Positions 20,557 to 32,299 of a stretch of DNA of 64,000 bases are shown one piece after another; position 1 is the first letter of the stretch, and the number at the start of each line of letters is the position of its first letter. The notes beneath the pieces were generated by a model, which worked only from the letters and a program-made list of their open reading frames with translations, made no database searches and was not told where the DNA came from. The DNA comes from Dermanyssus gallinae (taxonomy: Eukaryota > Arthropoda > Arachnida > Mesostigmata > Dermanyssidae), in contig QVRM01006103.1 of assembly GCA_003439945.1 (NCBI GenBank), positions 276,001 through 340,000 of the forward strand, given 5' to 3'. The position numbers were made by a program, and so were the translations under genes.

Positions 20557-23483
20557 TCAATCTTCGGCCTGGCGGCGCTCTATGCGTTGCCGCCTCTCTT
20601 CCGTCAGCTTTGTCTTCGCTCTCATAACAGTCTCCACAAAATCAGAGCCCGCCTCCCAGCTTTTTTTCGAGCTGAGCATCCCTGAGAGTAGGTCTCTCAT
20701 CGTATTGCACTGCATGTCTAGTAGTGAGCGGGTTGTCTGTCTCGTGATTTCAAAAGCTCTGCATGCAAAAAGCTTGTGATCTGGATCGTCGGTCTCGCCG
20801 GCGTCGCACAAGACACATATGTCTACCTCAGTCGTCCCAATACTCACCAGGTAGATCTGAAAGCTGCCATGACCGGCGAGAATTTGTGTTAGGTAGTACG
20901 TCGTTTCCGCGTACTCGCATCGCTACCATTTGATGAGATCTGGGATTATTGACCTCGTCCACGACCCTGGTGCCTCTCGTTTTTCCCCAGTCCACTCAGC
21001 CTCCCAGCTTTCCAGAGTCTTTTTCCTTGCATCGTCTTTTCTAAGTGTCTGGTCCCGGTATAAGAGAATATTCTCCTTTATGCGTTTTGGCCAAGGTATT
21101 ATGCGGGAAATTACCAGCACGGCGTCTGTAGACACCGTCCTGTACGCTCTGGCGACCCTGATGACCAGCACTCTCTGCGCATTGCTTAGCTTTTTCTGAT
21201 TCTTCTTGGTCTTATGTGCAGCTGGTCCCCACACTGCTGACCCGTAAAGCAGAATTAAATCAGCGACTAATGCTATAAGACGGCGCTTTTTCTCCAAGGG
21301 CCCCTTTTTTCTTGGCATTGGCCTGGCGAGCTTGCTTGCAACCTGATGCGTTTTGGCCGTTATATAATCAATGTGGGCTGTACACCTCAAGTTTCTGTCG
21401 AGCATAACACCCAGGTATTTGACCTGCTTGTGTATCTGGATCATGTGACCGTCCATACGGATATCCAGCTCCCGGCAGTGCTTTCTACCAATAAGCAAAA
21501 CCTCCTCCCTCTTTTCCGGTGCTAGCATTAGGTGGTGCGACTTCATCCACCGGCTAACCCCATCTAAGGTGTCATTTGCTCAGTCCTCCAACAGGTCCGC
21601 ATCCCTTGCGGTGACTAGGATCGCCAGGTCGTCGGCATAAGCGACGAACTCAACACCGCGAGGCCTGCTCATCTCTAGCACGCCGTCGTACGCTAAGTTC
21701 CATAGCGTAGGTCCTACCACGAAACCGTGTGGTACTCCCTGCCGTCATCGCGTACTCCCTGCCGTCATCGCGTACTCCCTGCCGTCGTAGCTCACATTTC
21801 GGTTGGCCAGATACGACGGTATCGTACGCCGAATGTACGGTGGTGCTCCCTTTTTCTCCACCGCATTCAGGACCAACCTCCAATTTGCGCTGTTAAACGC
21901 ATTATTTACACCCAGCAATATCAGGAGGCAAAGATTAAGAACTCTGTGGCTTTTCTGTCTCTCCTCTTCGGCCTTAGGGAGTATCTTGCTAATGGGCTGG
22001 AGCGTGGACCTCCCTTTACGAAACCCGTTCTGATCCTCTAAGAGCGAGATTTGCTTTTCCTTGATTGCGTCATTGAGTCTGCCCGCGAGTATTGACTCCA
22101 CGGCCTTGGCAACTGTGTCAAGAAGGCAGTTGGGCCTGAAGGCTGAGGCCGAGCATGGCTCCTTCCCCGACTTTCGAATAAGAGCCAGGCGGGCCTTCTT
22201 CCAATCTTCTGGGAACCGTCCCTCTCTTAGAAGTGTGTCTACGACCGTTTTAAAAGCCGATCCTTTATTAGGCATTTAATCGCCTGCGGAGGTATGCCGT
22301 CGGGTCCTGGGGCCGTGCCCTCTAGCATCCTTTCAGCCGGTCGCTGGACCTCCTCGAGCGTAACAGGAGGAATATCCTCCTCATTCACCGTAATAGGGTC
22401 TCTGCCTTCCTCTGTCTGCACCGGAAAAAGGCGAGACACAATGGCTTCTACGAGATCCGGTGGGATCGTTAGTGCTCTCGTGCCCAGTTTGTCCATTACA
22501 ATTTTGTAAGGCTTCCCCCACACGTCCTGCTCGATCACCTTGATCAGTTGGTTCCAGCACCGAAGCTTACTCTTTCTGATGGTAATCTTCAGGTTCACGC
22601 GTGTTGCCTTGTATTCGGACCAGCGATCATCTGTTTTATCCCGCCACTCCTGCTCGGACGATTTCGTTCTCGCGTTTTTAGCCTTCCCACGAGCTCCAGT
22701 GTATCGGCGCTGGCTCCAGTGCACTCTCTCCGCGCAGCGGCCACCTCGGGGGACCACCAGTACTTTGGTGCAGCGTTTCTGTGCCGCGGATCTACTGGAG
22801 CTGGCATTGCCATCTCACATGCTTTACGGAGGATTTTGCCTAAGATTTTCTTATTAAAGGTGTTCTCCAGCTCGTTACAGCCCCGAACTATTTCCTCCTT
22901 AAGCTTCTCCATCCTCATCCTGCGAGCCGACCATCTGGCCCTGTGGCACCCAGCGGCAGGCACCGTGCTCTTAAGTGCTCCGTCGTTTTTCACCGTGAAT
23001 GTTATATATCGGTGGTCACTAAGGTTCTCTTCGTATTCAAGGACTTCTCAGTTCACTACTCTGTAGGGTGTGTGTGCGGCGCTAATCGTCAGGTCTAAAA
23101 AGCTTCCTGAGCTCTGGGCCTGATGATCCTGCGTTCTGACGCTGACGTCCAGTGCTTCAAGGTATTCTGTAAATTCCTCTTGGCTTCTGTTGGGGGAGAA
23201 GTAGCAGTTATAAAATACTGCGCCCCCATCGATCTGTATCCAGGTGAACCCTTTTCCCTGGCCACTGTCCTGGATTGCGATGTCTTTTCGACGGTTTGTC
23301 TACCAGATCGCGGTCCGTTCTTTCGTCTACTGTCCATACCCTTTTGTCCGCTGCCTTTGCTAGGGTCTCGTTTGACTCTGACAAGAGGCATAGGTCAATT
23401 CCCAACCGGTCTACTGCTACCGCAAGGAGGTCATGTGCGGCCCTGCATCTATTAAGATTAACCTGCAAGACCTTAATTTCCAT
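20557..23483 (-). pseudogene. R1-like ORF2 (endonuclease plus reverse transcriptase) remnant
   Basis: The N-terminus reads LQVNLNRCRAAHDLLAV and then DLCLLSE, the start of an apurinic-type endonuclease. Most of the rest of that domain is scrambled by stops. The region before the RT is open (22757-22239), with ERMLEGTAPGPDGIPPQAIK. The RT has FPEDWKKARLALIRK, FRPNCLLDTVAKAVE, DQNGFRKGRSTLQPI and LLGVNNAFNSANW, where the catalytic Asp position is altered. It also has VPHGFVVGPTLWN and an intact FVAYADDLAIL (about 21650-21620). The thumb and connector follow (21546-20923). Near the end ICVLCDAGETDDPDH (20847-20557) is the C-terminal CC-H-C motif. A 20-base triplication disrupts the RT at 21732-21790. 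Confidence 0.72.
21732..21790. repeat. 20-base tandem triplication inside the R1-like RT
   Basis: Units at 21732-21751, 21752-21771 and 21772-21790 (the last diverged at its end) repeat GTACTCCCTGCCGTCATCGC. Twenty is not a multiple of three, so each copy shifts the frame just before the GVP.G block of the RT. This alone inactivates the element. Confidence 0.9.
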
Positions 23484-25644
23484 AGCTTGTTAAGATTTCC
23501 TGATCTGTTCTTGCCGCCGTAGCTGCACCTGTCGTTGGCTTTCTGGACAAAGTTGGAAACTTTATCGTGTGTCTCCTACTTGGTCTCTTCGAACCACTTT
23601 CCTTCGTTTCATGGTTTGCCCTACTCTTCTCTGTTGCGGGGCAACTGGCACTCTTCTTGGGTCCCTCCTTTCGGGCAGTAGACCTATCTTCTTCCTTCGC
23701 AGATCGTCCACCTCTTTTCTGTAGGCAGGACATGCCATTGAGTTCGCTGAGTGCCCTGCCACAGATCATACGTAGCACTTTCTAATCTCAGCAGTGCAGT
23801 TTCTCGCTAGATGTCCAGTGTCTCAAAGCGATAGCATCTGCGGTTTTGGGGCATTTCGTCAGCACAATTATTCGCCGTATAGCCCATACCCTCGCACCTC
23901 GCGCAGCATGGGAGATCGATCCGTTCGGTCACCCGGCACGTTGACCAATCCACACTAAGTCGTCCTCTCTTTAGTAGGGCCTCGCCGATCCTTCTACTTA
24001 TGACCAGGGCAGAGATCCAGCCACCATTTGCCGCTTTGCGTGGGACCTCTGCTGTTATCTCGCCCTCGCCCTGAACCTGGTTTTTGACAGCTTGCTCCAG
24101 TTCCTCCTTAGAGGTGCCCTGTTCAAGGCCGTGGAGGATCAGCTTTATTTGTGCGTCCCGTTGCCAGGTTTCGACACTAACGCTCGATGAGACCTTTAGC
24201 TGGTTTGCGAATTTTTCCCATTTTCTGGCCTCTCTTTTTCGTACTTTGAGCTAGATGTCTCCGTTAGCCGCCCCCTCGACCTGAACTTGTACTCCAAATT
24301 GGTCCGGGCAAACTTTGGTTTGCAGTTCTTTAAGGATGTCGGCGTAGGAGTCACCTCCTGTTCGGACCACCACTGTGTTCGTTCTGAAGGTTCTGTGTGT
24401 GCTTTTGACGCTTTCTTTCTTTCTCTCTCCTTTTTTCTGGCCTTTCTTGAGGCAGAAATCTGCTAGAGCGTCGAGTCCTTCCCAACATGCCTTTGCGGCC
24501 TTTTAGGCTATTACTGTGTCCAGGTCTTCCGGGAAGTGGACCGCTATCAGGCGTCACTTCTGGCCCGTTTGACCGGCGTCTCGCTCCTGCGGCCCTGCGT
24601 CTTGTTCAGCTAGCTGTAGATGCGTGGTCATTTGTCGGAAGAGCCATACGACGCTTTTGACCTCAACGTCTCCTTCCTCCAGTTTTCCGACCATGAGAGT
24701 CCTAGTTATCTCTGGTAATTCTTCTGCGGCAAAATCTCCGTTTTCCGGTACCATTTCCACACGGGTTCGAAATACTGCCACGTTTCCAGGTTTGACGACC
24801 TTTACTCGGGTTACCGCCGGGAATTGCGACATCAAGCGAGCAAGGAGCTCTGGGTCTTTAGCCGACTCTTTGCGTATGACCACCGCCCTCACTTCTCTTT
24901 CTGTCAAAATGCTACCGTTAACATTCTTTGTCTTGCTATAGAGTCGTATAGGCCAATTCTATTTAGCCAGCGTGACCACCTCCTCCTCAGACGTTGCCTC
25001 CTTCATGCGCCTGTGCAGCTCTGCTGCGCGCTGCTTCTCTTTCTCTTTCCTAATCTCCTCAGCGCTGATATCCGTCTTACATCTGTTGCAGAATTGCCGA
25101 TCTCCAGATGCCTTCGTGACTAGGGTCGCCTCTGAAGCATCTGCTGGTTGGAACTCCGTCTCCAGCTTTAGAGCCTCTTTTAGCTTGCTTCGCAGCTCTG
25201 CCAGTTCGAGACGGCCACCTTCATGAAGTCTCCTGGCCGCCCTGTGGAGGTTTTTTGAAACCCTTTTGATGTCAGTTTGGGTCTTGGTGTGCTTCACGGT
25301 AAGTCTTCCAATTCGGACGCACTATCTAGTAGTGCTTCAATCATGGAGTCCAGTCTATAAGTTGTTTCGGTCGCCTTTTTTACTTCCTCGTGGTCCGCCT
25401 CTTCGGGCTTCGCTGGAGCGTCCTGGAACATTCGTTCAGCCCCAGCTCCTGCCGTTTCTTGATTAATGGGGATCCTAGTGGTGGCCACCAAGCCAGTCTT
25501 CAGTGCGCCGCCAGTCTCTTCTATTTGAGCTCTCGTTTGGCTAGCATCCGGGGCTCTTGCTAGGGCCTTCCCTTGAGGAGGATTTCCTCCGTCCTTACAG
25601 GCCGTAATGGAATCTTCGTCCATGGTCAGGTTACGCTCCTTCAC
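23473..25644 (-). pseudogene. R1-like ORF1 (Gag-like) remnant
   Basis: ORF1 products of R1 elements bind RNA. Pieces in order: an acidic and polar N-terminus (25644-25294); a charged, helix-prone stretch rich in Lys, Glu and Leu (25297-24959); a central domain (24907-24554, beginning MTEREVRAVVIRKE); then, in broken frames near 24000-23800, RRIGEALLKRGRLSVDW followed by CARCEGMGYTANNC. The last is a CCHC zinc-knuckle position in which the histidine is replaced by Tyr. A second knuckle starts RCYRFETLD and breaks at a stop. The tail (23778-23473) is basic. Several frameshifts make it non-functional. Confidence 0.65.
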
Positions 25645-25725
25645 TCCCTAGTCCCTTGTCCGGGCGTAGGTTGCCTGGTAGGCGGCAGCGATGAGTGCTC
25701 TCCACCTGTGTCGGTACCAAAGCAC

Positions 25726-28700
25726 TACATATACACATATAAATATTTACTGTTCGGTGCAATACTACCACATATAGTATACTGCGTATATAGACTGTGT
25801 GATACAATTTTGCGATATATAATACACAATATCTACACGCTAGTCTATATATATACAGTGTGTGTGGTACAGTAATTTGCTTTTTTGCTATCTATCTGTA
25901 CCCACGCCAGACACTGCAGTGTTACGCTGCGTTAGTTGAGCTGCAGTTAGAATTCAAATTTGAGAGCTCGGCGGACCGCTCGGAGCCTTCCGACCGCTGC
26001 GCGGGTGGTTTCGTTTTGCTTCACCCTGCCGAAAAGGACTTTCGCACGGTCACGCACAATACACCAAAAGGGTCACTGAGTTTCACACATCACTATGGTA
26101 TGTTAGTTTCTAGGTTTACCTGCCTGTATACATACGAGCAAGCATAACTTCTCGGAGCTCCATAAACACACGTGTGCACTCTTTGGCGCCAAACCAGCTT
26201 CTATATATTTGCACAGGTATAGGCGTCAGACTGGTGAGCAATACAAAAGTCTGGATAACACAGTGTTTACAATCGCAGAGAATGTGTATCATGCGCAGAA
26301 AATGTAAGATCCGTTGACATTAATACACCAAGGTTTCGCTCAACATTTGCGGTAGGCAATGTTGTGCTGACGGTACAGATCCATGTTATGCTGATAGTCT
26401 AGGTCAGAAGAGCTATTTTGCAATGCTCATCTTCATAATCAATCAAATTTTCATCAATAATATTATACACAAATTCCCTGTGCACCGACATATATAGGCG
26501 ATTTGCGTCTATTATGCCCATCATCTTGAGAATGACTCTTGGCCATTAATGCTCGTCCATGGAAAGTACCTCTGGCGATGTAACTTATCGGTAACAGGGG
26601 CCTCACTGGCCTAAAAACAGACTAATCTATTTTCTTTTCGATGAAGTCACAGACGACCACGCTACATGGACATGCGCTAAACTACAATCCGCATTTTCAG
26701 CAACTGTTATCTCTTGCTTACCAAAGGTCTTGACATCACAGTGCGCCCTTTGTATCAGCAGGCGATGGAACTGATACCGTCTATCAGACAGAAAAGTCTC
26801 TATTAAATCTGATTAAACTCAAACTCATTTAAATCCTCGAACATATATATATATATATATACTGTCAGGAAACTTAGCACGATTGAATGAGGCAATATTG
26901 GTATATTCTACGTGTGTAATATACAGGCTGTCGGCAAACTCATTGTTCGTACATTGAGACATTGGGGGACCGTAGAACTCGTTCAAAATAGCACTTACAA
27001 TAGAATGATGGACGGAAGTGTTTGGTTTAAAAGTGACAGTGACATGACCGATGTGGCTGGCTGGATATTGCTTTTTAGAATATGGCAATGCGAGAGATTT
27101 ATTTATGCGTTAGAGTTCAGAAGAAAATCCTTCTTTGTCCGAAAGTCAACCTACGTTGGCTGGGCAAAAGAAAGGGAGAAACTATGATATATTATACTTG
27201 AGCTACTACTTTTAACAAAACTTATTTTTTTCATTCCAGTGGTAATACATTCGAACTCTAGATGGCGAATCATTACTATTAAACGACTAACATATTGGAA
27301 TTTAGTGCATACCTACAGCAAAGGATTTGTTTTATAAAATGTATCAAGTCGTAGTTTTTTTACATAGCTGTATTGCTGTGGAAAAATTTAATAACCTATT
27401 GTGATTAGTTCCTTTAGTCTGGTGAACTGTTATGCTTAGGGAAAATCCTGCAGCTCCGGAGGAGACTCTTCCTCAAGCGTTATTTTCTACGCGATGATAG
27501 GACGTAGCTTGTTTGCTAGCTGTATACAGAGGTTTCATGCGTTGGCTCTCTATTGTGTTGAAACGACATTCTCGACCTCCTGGAACACCCTTCTCCTAGA
27601 ACACTTGCCAACCGATTTCTGAGGCCCTGCTTAAAAACGTTTGGTATACTTACTTATCTACTCTTTCGGAAAGTAGAAATACGGTAGTTTGCTATGCATT
27701 TTGCCGGCGTGCATGCTTGCAAACCATATGCGGGTTCTCGATTGGTTTAGGGTTGACAATTGTGTGCATTAAAGATTACCTGCGGTGTGCTACACGTGGC
27801 TGACAATATATGGAGACAATTGTCCACTCCAAAGTGCTAACATAGCGAAGTTATATAAACCCAGCATCTTCGATATGTGCTACGCTCTAACGTGCAACGA
27901 TCAGGTATGCGTCTATCCGAGAAACACAGCCCATACATCCGTGCGTTTCTTTTCACTATCTCATAGCAGAAATGCATTTCTTTGACTCATTCTACTACAG
28001 TGTCAGGTGAACTCAGAATGATTGTAGTACTCATCATCATTACACTCAATCTTTACGATATATGTGTATTGATTGGCATTTGCTTCTTCGAGCAGTTCTG
28101 TAACATTATAAATACCTGCATGATATGCCCAAAGTAACACGTATTGATAGACAGATTTGATCCAAAACAAACAACATTTTTGCTAAATTGTCTACCATTA
28201 AACATTTATTGCATGGCAACGACGAATCCAACCACAATTTCTTTAGTAAAATGATTTCCATTAATTGGTGAGCTTTATTTAGTCCGATTGTTTCCCTTTT
28301 GCTACTTGACCTCGGGCCGACTTTTATGGCAAGCTGGTTCTTCTCGAGAGAACGTTGGTTAGTTTAGTTTTTCTCTCAAGTAAATCGTATTTTTGTTATC
28401 GCATACTTTGAAATACGTGGCCTGAATTCCTGTGTAGGACAGAAAGTAACTGCATTTTTCAACTCTAAAAACAATCTTAGAAAAATCGTCTGATAAGTAT
28501 AGTGGATGCGACAAAATTTCCCAATCGAGGCTTACTATTTTGCGGAGGCTCTCATTGGGAGTAAACTCACATTGCGCCTCGAGTTGTCTTAGAAGAAGAT
28601 AACGCGTTTTCTATTTTCGAGACTGTATTTTCCTTTGAAGGGCAAAAACTCGATTGAGCTGATCACAGTGGACACCTGTGTCCACCAGTTGGCGACTAGG

Positions 28701-29430
28701 AAGAAACTCGTGGTGGACGATGTCATACCTATTCCATCAAACACAGAGCACATTTTTACTCAAATTGGTTAGCTTCTTTGGTGTTTTCTGGAGAGGCTGG
28801 CCTGGGACGCACCAGGACGCTTCTGCGTTTCGCGTTCTTGTAAAATACCTACTTTTTGTCAAAGATAGGTGGCATAGGTTGCGCAGCAGTATATATACGT
28901 ATATAGGGAGCAAACGACAACAACAAAATCAATGCTAGAGAGATGAAAAAGAACGAGAACAAACAACGAACGCAAAAACAGCGAATGAGATTGCTTTAGG
29001 AAGATTCTACGGTCTTCTGCGCTTGCATATATATATTTTTGTAATGCATTATGCGTTTGCTAAGCATAGCAGCTAACTTCTCAGATCTAACGTCGCGGGT
29101 ACGTTACATAAAACATCTAAAAAATCCAGTTAAATTTTGTCCATCCACCAATTGCATTGACAATACGTTTTTGAATGAGCGTACGATCTTAAACAATGGA
29201 CACTGACTTTCCTGCCACCCTATATGAGTACATCTGTTTACAAATGTAAAATCCATTTTATTTGGGTACGCTGGCACGCGACGGCGATAGGCTAGCCGCA
29301 GCGACAAGAAAACGGGCCAAGGAAGTGAAAAGAGAGGGAAATAGTATCTTCTGATCAGCGATGGCATTCTCGAATGTGAACCTAAACGGTCGAGCGCCAT
29401 GCGTGTAGGTGAGGCACAAGTATTACCTAT
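25726..29430. other. No recognisable gene
   Basis: AT-rich DNA with a short (TA)n at 26842-26860 and many frames under 100 codons on both strands. None shows a domain, splice-bounded exon or transposon motif that I can name. Confidence 0.4.
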
Positions 29431-29436
29431 ATATAT

Positions 29437-29617
29437 GCCGAGCAGGATGGCTTAGTGGCAAAGCCTTTGCCTTGCATTCGGGAGGACTGGGTTCAAGACC
29501 CAGACCGGCCACTCTTAAATTGGTTTGCATAGTTTCCAATTTAAACAAGGTAAATGCTGGAGTGCATTAAAATTAGCCATGACATGAATAAACCGTACAC
29601 GGGCAATTGCCTTACGA
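29437..29617 (+). mobile_element. SINE B copy 1 (tRNA-derived)
   Basis: The tRNA-like head has ATGGCTTAGTGG (A-box-like) and a perfect T-arm, CTGGGTTCAAGACCCAG, containing the B box. The central part resembles the anticodon arm of SINE A (TTTGCCTTGCATTCGGGAGG), but folding is imperfect. The body holds a hairpin AAATTGG...CCAATTT at 29517-29542, then TGGAGTGCATTAAAAT...GCCATGACATGA and ACGGGCAATTGCC. Homologous to 33625-33835. No flanking duplication resolved. Confidence 0.65.
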
Positions 29618-29630
29618 AAAAATCTTTAAA

Positions 29631-29634
<4 letters not shown>

Positions 29635-29668
<34 letters not shown>

Positions 29669-29693
29669 TATTTGCCATGCCAAAATAGGTGAA

Positions 29694-29727
<34 letters not shown>
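29635..29727. repeat. Two (TA)n arrays
   Basis: TA runs at about 29635-29666 and 29696-29727, separated by 30 bases. Confidence 0.9.
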
Positions 29728-29729
<2 letters not shown>

Positions 29730-29739
29730 CATACGGCGT

Positions 29740-30480
29740 ATGAACGTGCCTTTGTATGTTTAGCACCGTCCGACCGGCAGAACTACCTCACAGCCCCCTC
29801 CTTAACGCCTTGATCACCGAGGCCGCAACAGTAACAGCGGCAGAATAAGCGCCTCCGGCCTCGGCGACAGTAGCTCGGCAACGACACTTCGGGTCCGGTG
29901 CCGTCCTAGCAGGCAGAGAGCCTTCAGAGTACAGCATACGACGTGTCTGCCAGTTACTCGGTTCCGTTGCGCAGAACTAAAACGTAGACGCAGCTACTAC
30001 TTGTGCTGCTTCTATTTCTACGTTGCCACGGAAAATGGGACATGCAAGAGGGGAGAGATGCAATAACGGTACGGTACGGTACAAAATGCGAGCTGAAATG
30101 AGAATAATGAGGATACTATGGCGACCGTGATAATGATCGTCTCCATACTAATAATGAGGACAATATGGCGATCGTGATAATGATCGTCGCCATACTAATA
30201 ATGAGCATGTCGAATGTCACCACTAGTTTTTGCTAGTCTCCCTTAATCTACCCGTCTATCTTCGTGGCTGTTCTCGTTGTTGGTATCGGCCTGGATCGGA
30301 CATAGCAGACAACTGACTAATTGTGAGCAGCTTGTGGCACGTGACCACCATCTCTAGACGTTCCGGGCATTGAGCGCTAGGCCGTCGCAGTTGTACGTGC
30401 TGCATGACGACCAACATTGAATTAGTAACATGACCTTAATAAAGCAGCATCGGAATAAAAAAAATCAGTATATGTAAGCT
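29740..30480. other. No recognisable gene
   Basis: Moderate-GC DNA. Contains ACGGT repeats at 30066-30082 and a 47-base tandem repeat (listed separately). No coding feature recognised. Confidence 0.4.
30103..30206. repeat. 47-base tandem repeat, two copies plus partial third
   Basis: Units begin AATAATGAG at 30103, 30150 and 30197, exactly 47 bases apart. Each unit holds an imperfect inverted repeat, ATGGCGAYCGTGATAATGAT then CGTCKCCAT, able to fold on itself. Confidence 0.8.
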
Positions 30481-30483
30481 TAC

Positions 30484-30484
<1 letters not shown>

Positions 30485-30523
<39 letters not shown>

Positions 30524-30564
30524 GGGCAATAGCCTTTTCTGCAAAATACCCTCATATTGAAAAA

Positions 30565-30605
<41 letters not shown>

Positions 30606-30613
30606 TATATATA
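30485..30613. repeat. Two (TA)n arrays with SINE B tail-like text between
   Basis: TA runs at 30485-30522 and about 30570-30613. Between them ACGGGCAATAGCC resembles the 3' end of SINE B (ACGGGCAATTGCC), suggesting a truncated copy. Confidence 0.75.
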
Positions 30614-30639
30614 GGCGTAATTATTATTTATTCAAGTGT

Positions 30640-31372
30640 AGCAAAGGATGCATTTGTGACGTACGGCATGATTGGGGCACAACATAGGGCATTAGATGAA
30701 GGCTTGCACTGGTCCACCTAGCCAGGATTCCTCTCAACGAGAAGGCATTTCCTCTCTGAACATCTAATGACAGGCATTGCAGTAAATACCCGCCCGTTCT
30801 CTTATCTCCTGTAGCAAGCGCCAATCTTCCCCGAACATCGTTGAGCAGTTCCTTCGTAAGCACCCCCCTCTCCCAAAATCTCGACTAATGAGGTTAATCT
30901 AGGCTTGAATACTTTCTGCACTTGGCTGCTTTCGCTCGGGCTAGTGCGTGTCCAGGGCGGGCTGCGTCCTTGCGTACCATTGAAGGGGCCAAGGAATCGT
31001 TTACGGTCGCGTCCCATACCAGCATTGGATTTGCGCAAAGGGGGTCAGAGTCATGCCATCAGGTCTCATCATATCGTCTCTGGCTAAACCGGGAGACTCC
31101 AAAACGCACGGGTACCGTAGTTCTCTGCTAAATGTCTCGTTTAAGGCTAAGTGGCATGCGATTTTGCCTAAGCATTGGGAACAGGAGAGTCCACGACAAC
31201 CTAGGAAGTCAACCTCGTCATCGCATCTGCACCGGTGAGGGGAGACTAGCTCTGGTCCCAACCTCAACTGGATGAACATTCGTGTAGACTCGTCATCCAG
31301 AAGGGTAAGCAGCTGAGGGCTTGGGAGAGAGTGCAGCCATGCACCTGCACGCGGCGAGGATAGTGCTTGCAA
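30640..31372 (-). pseudogene. LINE 3' fragment (post-RT module)
   Basis: The minus strand starts with LSSPRAGAWLHSLPSPQL and LLDDESTRMFIQLRLGPEL. Next come PHRCRCDDEVD, GLSCSQCLGK and RPDGMTLTPF. Repeated invertebrate proteins of this pattern (GAWL.ALP, LDDE..R....LRLG, PH.C.CG, RPDG) are, as I recall them, tails of LINE-encoded RTs. After frame changes, GRLALATGDKRTGGYLLQ and SLDVQRGNAFSLRGIL finish the module (30863-30640). A fragment at 61.2 kb ends the same way. Stops and frameshifts are present. Clade not assigned. Confidence 0.6.
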
Positions 31373-31947
31373 TCTTGCATTGCGAGCAGCCGAAGTTGTT
31401 CCGACCCATAACCCGCTTCTTCAAACGTTGTTTAGCAGTTCTGATCACACACGCTGAGAAGAAGGCACCTCCGGGAGAGCCCCATCTGCATTGGCGTGAC
31501 CCTGAGTTCGTCCACCATCACTAACAGGTAGTTGCTTTGCAGGAGCATTGCCATTATGACCCGGCAAGATACGACGACATTAATAAGCTATTCCATCTAA
31601 AAAATAGTTATAATTACACCCTTGCCGGGGGGGGGGTATTTTAACATTTTTTTGTTTAAATGCTAACAAATGAAAACAGTGGTTTTGACTAATTGTGAAG
31701 TTTGCCTTTTGCCAACTGGTCCCTGTCTATAAAGCCAAAATGTCTGTCATGTGCATCTACCTCTATATCGTTCACTTTATAATATGTTTAAATGTTGGAA
31801 TATAATGCATGAGCTATCGAAGCTTCGGCTAAGCACCTGAAGTCAAGCCTCTCAGATGCATCTGAACAAATACTTTATCGAAATCTGCCGGGGTAAAATG
31901 TGCGACTGCTAGTGACTAAGTCGTCGGCCGTTTTTACTGCTCGATTT

Positions 31948-31985
<38 letters not shown>

Positions 31986-32290
31986 CGCCCAAATAGTAAC
32001 CGACAGAGAGAAACTAAAGCTGTCACGGATAAGCAGATCACAACAACTAAGCGTGTAAGAGACAACACCGGCATAGGTAGAGCCAGACGTTGGGAACGCC
32101 ACAAAAAGAGCGAAAGCAGATCAATAATAAAAACATAATGAGTTAATCCGTTCAGTTGTAAGTGTAGCACGTGCGGTGCCGTAGTGAGTGAGCCAGCTAA
32201 CGTATTCGAGTGTCCCACCGAGATACAAAAATGGTGCAGTCGATTCCGTCTGGCACGTGTCTAAGACCGCCCGTATGCCTAGTCTAGGTA
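31373..32290. other. No recognisable gene; (TA)n at 31951-31981
   Basis: AT-rich sequence with a G10 run at 31627-31636 and one TA array. No domain recognised. Confidence 0.4.
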
Positions 32291-32299
32291 ACCGAGGCT

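Larger units (their letters stand above)
20440..25725 (-). mobile_element. Nearly full-length, inactivated R1-like non-LTR retrotransposon
   Basis: About 5.3 kb on the minus strand with the R1-clade layout: a GC-rich 5' leader (about 25725-25645), ORF1 (25644 to 23473), then ORF2 with endonuclease, RT and a C-terminal CC-H-C motif, ending near 20557. ORF2 starts at 23483, overlapping the end of ORF1 by 11 bases (ATGGAAATTAA), as is common in R1-type elements. Many frameshifts and stops break both ORFs. The 3' UTR shares GTGCGTTATGCAT with a remnant at 55.3 kb. Target-site duplications and a clear poly(A) tail were not found. Confidence 0.75.

Noticed and set aside
29437..29510. A functional tRNA gene
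   Set aside because: The T-arm is perfect but acceptor and anticodon stems do not pair well, and the sequence continues into a repeated body. Called as a SINE head instead.
29780..29850. Minus-strand CRCYCCGLG, resembling the Wnt CCGRG block
   Set aside because: No further Wnt cysteines follow. The real last exon is at 36312-36450, with full motif and splice phase.
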